64,000 nucleotides of DNA from positions 1 through 64,000 of the forward strand of contig CAZRXG010000020.1 of the NCBI GenBank assembly GCA_964603985.1, written 5' to 3'. The notes under the pieces were generated by a model. It made no database searches. It saw nothing but the letters and a program-made list of their open reading frames with translations, and was not told the DNA's origin. Positions within the stretch are counted from its first letter, which is position 1. Each line of letters begins with the position of its first letter. The stretch comes from CAZRXG01 sp964603985 (lineage in GTDB: Bacteria > Chloroflexota > Anaerolineae > Aggregatilineales > UBA3940). Shown here piece after piece: positions 33,075-40,087 of the stretch. The translations under genes were made by a program, and so were the position numbers.

Positions 33075-33868
33075 TGCTCATCCTCTGCCCGCGCTGCGAT
33101 CACGAACAGGCGTGGGCTGTCCTCCTCATATGGGCTGAAGTCATAGTCGCCGCACAGATCAACCACGCGCAGGCCCGCGCGCTCCAGCAGCAGGTGCATC
33201 TCGGCGGCCATCGTGTAACGCAGCCGCAGCGGGACCAGGTCACGGTGGACGACGCCATCGGCCTCGACGCGGTCGTAGACCCAGGTGAGGGCCATCACCT
33301 GGGTGGCGCGGTTGACGCTCGCCAGCGACTGTTGCATCACCGGGCGGCCTGTCTGCGCGTCGGTGAAGGTGCGCTCGTGCACCAGACCCGGCACGTCGTC
33401 GGCACAGAACATCTCGACCGGATTGGGGAGGTCAATCGCCAGCCCGCCATCCGGTTTGAGATGCACGGCGATGCGCTCAAGCGCAGCGATCTGCCTTCGC
33501 TGCTCCAGCAGGTGCATGAAGCCGTTGTAGGCGTACACGGCCAGCCCGAAGCGCCCGTCGAGCGCCAGCTCCGCCACGTTAACATGGTGCCAGGCAACCT
33601 GTGACGGCTCGAAGGCACGGCGGGCGGTCTGCTCGGCGGCGCGTTCGAGCATGACCTGCGACACGTCGATGCCGGTCACGTGGAGGCCCTGCCCGGCCAG
33701 GTAGAGTGCGACCCGCCCCGTGCCGCACCCAACATCGAGCACCGGCCCGCCGAAGCGCTCCGCCAGCGCCAGGTAGGCGGGCAGGTCTTCGACGAGGGCG
33801 GCGTTTTCCGCGTCGTAGTAGCGCGCCAGGACGGCATAAGGGTCGTCGTTGTGCGCCGGGGTGTGCAT
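33071..33868 (-). CDS. Class I SAM-dependent methyltransferase
   Basis: 265 residues with the nucleotide-binding motif I VLDVGCGTGRVALYLA, motif II region GIDVSQVML, and a later LDGRFGLAVYAYNGFMHL. This is the Methyltransf_25/UbiE-like group. Acceptor cannot be told. It starts two bases after the crotonase stop and overlaps the lipoprotein gene by four bases, so it lies in the middle of one transcript. Confidence 0.88.
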   Translation of the reverse strand: MHTPAHNDDPYAVLARYYDAENAALVEDLPAYLALAERFGGPVLDVGCGTGRVALYLAGQGLHVTGIDVSQVMLERAAEQTARRAFEPSQVAWHHVNVAELALDGRFGLAVYAYNGFMHLLEQRRQIAALERIAVHLKPDGGLAIDLPNPVEMFCADDVPGLVHERTFTDAQTGRPVMQQSLASVNRATQVMALTWVYDRVEADGVVHRDLVPLRLRYTMAAEMHLLLERAGLRVVDLCGDYDFSPYEEDSPRLFVIAARAEDEQ

Positions 33869-33870
33869 GG

Positions 33871-34662
33871 TTACCGGCCTTGAGAACCCGGGTTTCGCTT
33901 CTCCAGGAAGGCGGCTGAGGCTTCGGCGTGGTCATCCGATCCCCACACCTGCCCGAAAATGGCTCGCTCGCGGGCGCGGACCTCCTCGGCCGGGAGGGCC
34001 GCACAGGCGCGCAGAATCTCCTTGATGCCGCGTACGGCCAGCGGCGGCCCCTCGGCAATTGCCTCGGCCAGCTCGCACGCCCGACCCAGGGCCTCGCCCT
34101 GCTCACAGACCCAGTTGACGAGGCCCATTGCCTGTGCCTCGTGGGCTGTGATGGCCCGCCCGGTAACCAGCAGGTCGATGGCCTGCGAGTAGCCAACCAG
34201 GTTGAAAAGGCGCTGTGCGCCGCCCCAGCCGGGCGTCACGCCCATCCCGATCTGGGCGAATCCGAAGGTCGCATCTGCCGCCGCGATGCGCAGGTCGCAG
34301 GCCAGCGCGACCTCGCACCCGCCGCCGCGCGCTGTGCCCTCTACGGCGGCAATGACGGGGACGGGGAGCGCGGCGAGGCGATCCAGGGTGTCGGACATCA
34401 GGTCATGCTGGCGGAGTCCTTCTTCTTCGGCCAGGTAGTGGTGGAGGTCGCGCACGTCACCGCCGGAGATGAAAGCTCCACCCGCGCCGGTGACGATCAC
34501 GGCGCGCAGGTCGGGGCTCCGGTGCAACCGCTCGACGGCCTCGGACAGGGCGTACATGGCGGCCCAGTTGAGGGCATTACGCACTTCCGGGCGGTTGGCG
34601 GTGATTATCCCGATCCCGTTATCGGATAGACTAAAGCGAATGATTTCGGCTGTGTCGCTCAT
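33871..34662 (-). CDS. Enoyl-CoA hydratase/isomerase (crotonase) family protein
   Basis: Crotonase fold, 263 residues: GGAFISGGDVRDL (oxyanion hole), EGTARGGGCEVALACDLRIA (second oxyanion Gly and the first catalytic Glu), and GMGVTPGWGGAQRL. In classical enoyl-CoA hydratase the second catalytic Glu follows Pro in a PEI stretch; here the aligned stretch is FAQIGMG, with Gln in its place. It may therefore be an isomerase, a decarboxylase or a weak hydratase rather than a standard one. First gene of the minus-strand run ending at 29702; no other beta-oxidation gene is near. Confidence 0.85.
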   Translation of the reverse strand: MSDTAEIIRFSLSDNGIGIITANRPEVRNALNWAAMYALSEAVERLHRSPDLRAVIVTGAGGAFISGGDVRDLHHYLAEEEGLRQHDLMSDTLDRLAALPVPVIAAVEGTARGGGCEVALACDLRIAAADATFGFAQIGMGVTPGWGGAQRLFNLVGYSQAIDLLVTGRAITAHEAQAMGLVNWVCEQGEALGRACELAEAIAEGPPLAVRGIKEILRACAALPAEEVRARERAIFGQVWGSDDHAEASAAFLEKRNPGSQGR

Positions 34663-34760
34663 GTTTGTTCGGCCTTAATAACGCCAGGATTGCCAAAGTG
34701 TAGCACAGCGCCCCGGTGCTTACAACGGGCGGTAAGCGCCTCAAGCACAGGATTCGCGGC

Positions 34761-34791
34761 GGTTGACAATCAACCATAGATGCGACACAAT
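34761..34791 (+). promoter_or_regulatory. frr promoter with overlapping palindrome
   Basis: TTGACA at 34763-34768 and CACAAT at 34786-34791 are 17 bases apart. The -35 box lies inside a perfect inverted repeat GGTTGA-CAA-TCAACC (34761-34775), which could be an operator. The start codon of frr is at 34876, giving a leader of about 78 bases. Confidence 0.6.
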
Positions 34792-34875
34792 GAAGAACAC
34801 CAGCGCCATGCTAAACTTACTGATTTGCGTTCTACCGCCCAAACATCCGTTTTGCAGACTCCGGAGTCGGGAAAG

Positions 34876-35433
34876 ATGATTAACGACCTGTTCCGCGATA
34901 CGGAAGTGCGCATGAAGGACTCGGTATCCGTTTTGAAGGACGATCTGGCGGCCATTCGCACCGGGCGCGCCTCGCCTGCGTTGGTCGAAAAGCTGAGCGT
35001 CGTGTACTATGGCACGCCCACGCCGCTGAATCAACTGGCGACTATCGCCGCGCCGGAGCCCCAACTGCTCACGATCCGGCCCTTCGATCCCGGCTCGCTG
35101 GGCACCATCGAAAAGGCCATTCAGACCTCCGAACTGGGCCTGACGCCAAGCAATGACGGCAAGATCATCCGGCTGGCTATTCCTCCTCTGACCGAGGAGC
35201 GCCGCCGGGAGATCGTCAAGGTGGTGCATAAACGCGTCGAAGAGTCAAAAGTTGCCATACGACACATCCGGCGCGACGCGCTTGAGGACCTGCGCGAGTT
35301 TGAAAAGGAGAAGATGATCTCGGAAGACGACTTCTTCCGCTCCAGAGACGATCTCCAGGATCTCACCGACCGTTACGTCGAGCAGATCGAAGAACTCAGG
35401 AGCCGGAAAGAGCAGGAGATCATGGAGGTATAG
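34876..35433 (+). CDS. frr: Ribosome recycling factor
   Basis: Splits post-termination ribosomes together with EF-G. From ATG 34876 the protein is 185 residues, exactly the usual length, and begins MINDLFRDTEVRMKDSVSVL. Motifs LAAIRTGRASPALVEKLSV, PFDPGSLGTIEKAI and IPPLTEERRREIVK are diagnostic. The open frame reaches upstream to 34780, but those residues are not part of the family and the promoter lies there; GGAG at 34863-34866 supports the chosen start. Followed by a terminator-like hairpin and uppS, the common order frr-uppS-cdsA. Confidence 0.95.
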   Translation: MINDLFRDTEVRMKDSVSVLKDDLAAIRTGRASPALVEKLSVVYYGTPTPLNQLATIAAPEPQLLTIRPFDPGSLGTIEKAIQTSELGLTPSNDGKIIRLAIPPLTEERRREIVKVVHKRVEESKVAIRHIRRDALEDLREFEKEKMISEDDFFRSRDDLQDLTDRYVEQIEELRSRKEQEIMEV

Positions 35434-35467
35434 CCAGGCTGTGAGGTCAAGCCCACATCTTAACCCG

Positions 35468-35516
35468 GACGGGCCTGCTCCGCGATTGAACGCGCGGCTA
35501 CCGGCCCGTCGTCTTT
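35468..35516 (+). terminator. Hairpin with short T run between frr and uppS
   Basis: GACGGGCC (35468-35475 on the plus strand) pairs with GGCCCGTC (35503-35510), with inner CCGCG/CGCGG, followed by GTCTTT. It may end most frr transcripts or act as a partial terminator, since uppS-cdsA downstream show no clear promoter of their own. Confidence 0.55.
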
Positions 35517-35599
35517 GGAACCGGGACGTTCACGCCTGAGTAACCTGAGTAAGACGGGGTTAACATCGCGCAGCCCTGGGGGTATGAGAGGCGAGCCAA

Positions 35600-36340
35600 T
35601 TGGAATACACTGCGCCGAAGGAAGAACATAAGGAAGAAGGGCTACTGTCGGAGCACGTTCCGACACACGTTGCCATCATCATGGACGGCAACGGGCGCTG
35701 GGCGCGACAGCGCGGTCTGCCGCGTCTGGCGGGGCACCGCGCAGGGACCGAGAATCTACGTGCTATTCTGCGCGCCTGTGTTGAGTTCGGCGTCAAGATC
35801 CTCACGATCTACGCGTTTTCGACCGAGAACTGGGGACGGCCAGAGGCAGAAGTCAGGGGGCTGATGCGAATACTGGAGGATGTGATCGACCGCGAGCTGG
35901 CCGAGTTACACGCCGAGGGCGTGCGGATACGGCACCTGGGTGACCTGTCGCGTATTGATGAAAGGCTCCAGCGCAAGGTTCGCGATGCCATCGAGCTTAC
36001 CAAAAGCAACAACCGGCTGATCTTGAACGTCGCCTTTAACTACGGAGGACGGGCGGAGATCGTGCACGCCGTGCGCGAGATCGTGCGGCGCGGCTACCGT
36101 CCGGAGGAGATCGATGAGGATCTGATCAGCCACTGCCTGTACACGGGCGCACTCCCCGATCCGGACCTGATCGTGCGCACCAGCGGCGAGTTACGCATCA
36201 GCAACTTCTTGCTGTGGCAGGGTGCTTATGCCGAGTACTACGCCGCGCCGGTGTTCTGGCCGGATTTTGACAAAGAGGAACTGCGCAAGGCGCTGCTTCA
36301 CTACGGCCAGCGCGACAGGCGTTTCGGTCTGGCCAAGTAG
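35600..36340 (+). CDS. uppS: Undecaprenyl/polyprenyl diphosphate synthase (cis-prenyltransferase)
   Basis: Makes the C55 lipid carrier for wall synthesis by adding isopentenyl units to farnesyl diphosphate. IIMDGNGRWARQRGLPRLAG with catalytic Asp29, YAFSTENWGRP, and RTSGELRISNFLLWQGAYAE are all hallmark motifs. The start must be TTG 35600: an in-frame TGA lies at 35585-35587, and the next Met is the one in the catalytic motif. AGAGG at 35587-35591 fits as ribosome binding site. Two bases separate its stop from cdsA. Confidence 0.95.
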   Translation: MEYTAPKEEHKEEGLLSEHVPTHVAIIMDGNGRWARQRGLPRLAGHRAGTENLRAILRACVEFGVKILTIYAFSTENWGRPEAEVRGLMRILEDVIDRELAELHAEGVRIRHLGDLSRIDERLQRKVRDAIELTKSNNRLILNVAFNYGGRAEIVHAVREIVRRGYRPEEIDEDLISHCLYTGALPDPDLIVRTSGELRISNFLLWQGAYAEYYAAPVFWPDFDKEELRKALLHYGQRDRRFGLAK

Positions 36341-36342
36341 CC

Positions 36343-37158
36343 ATGCTCGTCAAGCGCGTCCGGAGCGGCCTGATCCTGGGCTTCTTGACGCTGGGCGCGG
36401 TCTTTGCGGGCGTCCCCTGGCTGGCACTGGAGGTGCTGATCGGATTTGGCATCGGCATCATCGAGTTTGCACACCTGGTCGCCAGGCAGGGACACCGCGC
36501 GTCCAGCGGCCTGATGCTGCTGTGGCTGGTGCTGTTCATCGCGGATCGGCTGGTGCCGGAGGTAGGACTGGCCGCACCCGGCACGGCGGCGCTGCTGCTG
36601 CTGACGATGGTGTGGGCGGTGGTGCGCTACCGGCAGGGGACAGCCAACGCCGTGACGGGCTTTGCGTTGACGCTGGCCGGGGGCTTCTACATCGGGTGGT
36701 CTGGTGCGCACTTCGTCGGCCTGCGGGCTACCGAGGACGGCCTGTACTGGACGCTGACCGTGCTGGTAGCCGTGGTGTCGACCGACACGGCGGCCTACCT
36801 GGTTGGATCGGCCATCGGGCGGAGACGCCTGATCCCCGACATCAGCCCCGGGAAGACCTGGGAGGGTTACCTGGCGGGGGTGGTGGCGTCGATGCTCATC
36901 ACATCGGTCACGACGTACCTGTGGCGGCGGCTGGGCGCGAGCGAGACCGTCTCGCCGCTGCACGGGCTGGTCATCGGCGCGCTGATCTCGGTCGTCGGGC
37001 CGGTGGGAGACTTCGGCATCAGTGTGCTGAAGCGCTACGCCGACGCCAAACACGCCAGCAACCTGATCCCCGGTCATGGGGGCTTCCTGGACCGGGTGGA
37101 CGTTTTGATCGTCGCGGGTTTGCTGGGTTACTACTACATTGACTTGTTTGTCCTATGA
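36343..37158 (+). CDS. cdsA: Phosphatidate cytidylyltransferase
   Basis: Integral membrane enzyme making CDP-diacylglycerol from phosphatidate and CTP. About seven hydrophobic segments in 271 residues. The C-terminal signature is present: SPGKTWEGYLAGV, GPVGDFGISVLKR and SNLIPGHGGFLDRVD. In the standard signature the Lys after KR-x4 is followed by Asp (KD); here it is Lys-His (ADAKHASN). The other key Asp residues (GD, DR-x-D) are intact, so activity is still expected. It follows uppS by two bases. Confidence 0.9.
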   Translation: MLVKRVRSGLILGFLTLGAVFAGVPWLALEVLIGFGIGIIEFAHLVARQGHRASSGLMLLWLVLFIADRLVPEVGLAAPGTAALLLLTMVWAVVRYRQGTANAVTGFALTLAGGFYIGWSGAHFVGLRATEDGLYWTLTVLVAVVSTDTAAYLVGSAIGRRRLIPDISPGKTWEGYLAGVVASMLITSVTTYLWRRLGASETVSPLHGLVIGALISVVGPVGDFGISVLKRYADAKHASNLIPGHGGFLDRVDVLIVAGLLGYYYIDLFVL

Positions 37159-37196
37159 ACGAACGCGTCTGACCTGACGAGGGAAAACGGTCTTTA

Positions 37197-38261
37197 ATGA
37201 AGCCAGTTATCACCATTGAGCGGCACTTCCTCAGCCAGCAGCGTCTCTTCCCTGGGGCGAGGGGGGTGTTCACCAACCTGATGTACGACGTTGCGCTGGC
37301 CGCCAAGTTGATCGCACGCGAGACCACGCGGGCGGGCCTGGCGGACATCCTGGGTCGGGCGGGTGAGCGCAACGTGCAGGGCGAGGAACAGCAGAAGCTC
37401 GACGTGTACGCCAACAAGACCATCGTGCGTCTGATGGATCACACCGGGCGGCTGTGCGTGATGGCCTCGGAGGAAAGCGCCGACCCGATCCCCATCCCAG
37501 ACGGGTATCCCTGCGGGAACTACGTGCTGCTCTTTGACCCGCTGGATGGCTCGTCGAACATCGACTACAACGTCAGCATCGGGACGATTTTCTCGATCTA
37601 CCGTCGTGTCAGCGAGGGAAGCTCGCCCGGCGGGCTGGTGGATCTGTTGCAGCCGGGATACAGACAGGTGGCGGGCGGGTACGTGATCTACGGATCGAGC
37701 ACGATGCTGGTCTACACGACCGGGCAGGGCGTGCACGGCTTCACGCTCGACCCCAGCCTGGGCGAGTTCCTGCTCTCACACTCCGACATCCGCATCCCGG
37801 CGAGGCCCCAGTACTTCAGCATCAATCAGGGCAACTACCCCCACTGGCCGGAGGGGGTGCGGCGCTACGCGGATTGGCTGATCGAGGAAGGAAGCGGCCA
37901 ACCGGGCAAGGGGTTGTCGCTGCGGTACATCGGGTCGCTGGTGGCCGACTTCCACCGGACGCTGCTGTCGGGCGGGGTCTTCGCGTACCCCGCCGACACG
38001 AAAGACCCGTTCAAGCCCTTCGGCAAGCTGCGCCTGGCCTACGAATGCGCGCCGCTGGCCTTCATCGCGGTGCAGGCCGGGGGATACGCCTCGGACGGCG
38101 TCAACCCGATCCTGAAGCTCCAGCCGCACGACCTGCACCAGCGGGTGCCGGTGTTCATCGGCAACCGGGATCTGGTCGAGAAGGCGGAGGAGCTTATCGC
38201 GCAGCACGACCAGGAGTGGATCGCGCGCTACCGGGAATACGTCGGGCCGGTGGAAGCGTAA
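37197..38261 (+). CDS. fbp: Fructose-1,6-bisphosphatase class 1
   Basis: Hydrolyses fructose 1,6-bisphosphate in gluconeogenesis. 354 residues. The metal-binding and catalytic stretch FDPLDGSSNIDYNVSIGTIF is complete, and the upstream MASEESAD carries the Glu-Glu pair. Also seen: YVIYGSSTMLVYTTGQG and RYIGSLVADFHRTLLSGGVF, both typical of class 1. It starts 38 bases after cdsA on the same strand; a GAGGG site at 37179-37183 is a little far from ATG 37197. Its function is unrelated to the lipid genes before it. Confidence 0.95.
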   Translation: MKPVITIERHFLSQQRLFPGARGVFTNLMYDVALAAKLIARETTRAGLADILGRAGERNVQGEEQQKLDVYANKTIVRLMDHTGRLCVMASEESADPIPIPDGYPCGNYVLLFDPLDGSSNIDYNVSIGTIFSIYRRVSEGSSPGGLVDLLQPGYRQVAGGYVIYGSSTMLVYTTGQGVHGFTLDPSLGEFLLSHSDIRIPARPQYFSINQGNYPHWPEGVRRYADWLIEEGSGQPGKGLSLRYIGSLVADFHRTLLSGGVFAYPADTKDPFKPFGKLRLAYECAPLAFIAVQAGGYASDGVNPILKLQPHDLHQRVPVFIGNRDLVEKAEELIAQHDQEWIARYREYVGPVEA

Positions 38262-38289
38262 GCCTGCCGGGCTGCCTGCAAGATTGGTG

Positions 38290-39264
38290 TCAGCGCATCG
38301 TAGGCCATGCTTCCATGACGATTGGCCTCAAATTCGCCTCAATCTGCTCTCGCTGTGGCTCTAGGAAAGGCGGCAGCGCCAGCTTCTCCCCCAATGTCTC
38401 CAGGTCTTCGTCCGTCGCAAAGCCCGGCCCATCCGTCGCGATCTCGAACAGGATGCCGTTTGAGATGCGGAAGTAGATCGACCGAAAGTAGAAGCGGTCG
38501 ATCACGGGCGAGATACGCAGTCCGGCACGCGTCACACGGTCGAGCCAGTACTGCTGCTCCTCATCATCCGCCACACGAAAAGCGACGTGATGCACGCCAC
38601 CGGCCCCCAGCAGCGCTCTTGGCCGATCCGGCTCTTCGACCACCCAGAGCTCGCGGCCTGGGCCACCCTCGCCGGTCTCGTAGATTGTAACGTTTAGCCC
38701 ATCGGGGTGCTGCGCCTGCCGCGTCCGGCGGAACTGAAGGGCCTGTGTCAGGATCGGATCAATCCGATCAAGCGCGGGCACCGACAACGTGACCGCGTAA
38801 AAGCCGCGAAGGGCGTGCTCGGCGGGAACGTCGCTTCCATCCCAGACCTCACCCTCGAAAACAGCGCCGCCGTCGTCCACCAGCATCAGGCGCTGGCCTT
38901 CCGGATCTTCGAAGCGCAGCACCGCGCGCCCCGCAAAAGACTCAATTCCCGGGTGGTCAATTCCGTGTTCGGTTAGCCGCTGCCCCCAGTATTCCAGAGC
39001 TTCGCGACCGTTGACGCGGAAGGCGGTTGCTGCAATGCTGTCTGTCCCCCGGCGATCCGGCCCCACGTGCGGCCAGTCGAAGAAGGTCATATCGGTGCCC
39101 GGACTGCCGAGCTTATCCGCGTAGAACAGGTGATAGGCACTGACATCGTCCTGGTTGACGGACTTCTTCACCAGCCGCAGCCCCAGCACCCTGGTGTAGA
39201 AATCCGCGTTCGGCCCGATCTGAGCCGTGACAGCCGTCACGTGGTGGATGCCGTTCAAATTCAT
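38290..39264 (-). CDS. VOC-family ring-cleaving dioxygenase-like protein (MhqO/PcpA-like)
   Basis: Two vicinal-oxygen-chelate modules in 324 residues. Likely metal ligands are His in LNGIHHVTAV, His in GGVHHVAFRV and Glu in GILFEIATDGPGF, the pattern of hydroquinone dioxygenases and of the MhqO group of B. subtilis. The likely role is cleavage or detoxification of quinone-type compounds, but many close relatives are untested. I chose ATG 39264 with GAGGGGG directly upstream; the frame is open to 39315. A single gene; nothing adjacent shares the pathway. Confidence 0.82.
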   Translation of the reverse strand: MNLNGIHHVTAVTAQIGPNADFYTRVLGLRLVKKSVNQDDVSAYHLFYADKLGSPGTDMTFFDWPHVGPDRRGTDSIAATAFRVNGREALEYWGQRLTEHGIDHPGIESFAGRAVLRFEDPEGQRLMLVDDGGAVFEGEVWDGSDVPAEHALRGFYAVTLSVPALDRIDPILTQALQFRRTRQAQHPDGLNVTIYETGEGGPGRELWVVEEPDRPRALLGAGGVHHVAFRVADDEEQQYWLDRVTRAGLRISPVIDRFYFRSIYFRISNGILFEIATDGPGFATDEDLETLGEKLALPPFLEPQREQIEANLRPIVMEAWPTMR

Positions 39265-39402
39265 ACGTCCCCCTCTGAGCCAACGGAGATAGTTAAAATT
39301 CAAATTGTTTGGCATAAAATAGCTTAGCCGGTGCCATCAGGCTTTTCAAGCATGCAGGATTAGAAATCCGTAAATACCTCAATTGGGGGAGGATGATGCC
39401 GG

Positions 39403-39441
39403 TAAAAAGACGGAGAGCGGCACCCGCGTGGATGCCGCTCT
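39403..39441 (-). terminator. Terminator of the OsmC gene
   Basis: AGAGCGGCA (39414-39422) pairs perfectly with TGCCGCTCT (39433-39441). On the minus strand it is followed by TCTTTTT (complement of 39404-39410). It lies 19 bases after the OsmC stop. Confidence 0.75.
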
Positions 39442-39459
39442 GCGCGTTGGAGAGTATAC

Positions 39460-39876
39460 TCAGCCGAATGATTCGATCCTCACCGGGGTATCCTCCGGCT
39501 CATGGACTGACGTATACACACTGAAGGCCGGAGGGCTTTCCAGGTGCTTTTTGACGGCGCACAGGTTGGCGCTGCGAATGACGGCGTCCTTATACTTCTC
39601 CGGGAAGTCGGGGGGAAGCTGGATGTCCAGCTCGATCTGGTCGATCATGCGCGTCAGGGGGTCAACCGACATCCGCTGGATGATGCGGATATCGTCGGTG
39701 GGCAGGCCGCGCTGCTCGCAGAAGCTCAGAACGTAGATCCCGGCGCAGGTGCCGATTGAGGCGAGAAAGAGACCAAAGGGGGCCGGGGCGGTGCCGTTCT
39801 GGTCGGTTTTGATGACCATGTTGCCTGTTATCGCGTCGACGCGCTGGCCGCCGGGGAAGACAATTTGCATTTCCAT
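39460..39876 (-). CDS. OsmC/Ohr-family protein
   Basis: 138 residues with the OsmC fold. The two redox-active Cys positions are represented by GTCAGIYVLSFC in the long helix and ANLCAVKKHLE near the C-terminus. Such proteins reduce organic hydroperoxides or serve related thiol chemistry. Because the N-terminal part is short and the second motif is Cys-Ala-Val rather than the Ohr Cys-Pro form, it fits the wider OsmC group (YhfA-like) better than Ohr itself. No regulator is adjacent. The 211-base gap upstream holds its promoter region. Confidence 0.82.
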   Translation of the reverse strand: MEMQIVFPGGQRVDAITGNMVIKTDQNGTAPAPFGLFLASIGTCAGIYVLSFCEQRGLPTDDIRIIQRMSVDPLTRMIDQIELDIQLPPDFPEKYKDAVIRSANLCAVKKHLESPPAFSVYTSVHEPEDTPVRIESFG

Positions 39877-40087
39877 AAGCTGTGTTCTGTCCTTTTCGTG
39901 ATGTTTTTTTCCAATACCGGCAGGCTTGTCTGGCCTGCTTACCTATGGTTGGATGCAGGGGGGAGAGAAAGGATTCGCCTGCCCGGCTTAACCTGTCCCG
40001 GCGGAGGGTGCCCTCTCAGATACCTTCTGCGTGCCGTACCGAAGTTTCGCCGAGTTGGCATGCGAAGGCAAAACTCCGGGGAACTAT

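Noticed and set aside
39920..39938. GCAGGC/GCCTGC hairpin as terminator of the radical SAM gene
   Set aside because: On the minus strand it is followed by A's rather than T's, so it is not a normal terminator in that direction.
39877..40087. Possible RiPP precursor peptide beside the radical SAM gene
   Set aside because: I looked for a short frame with a ribosome binding site and a leader-core pattern in this gap and in 42270-42360; the short frames present are Arg-rich shadows without such features.
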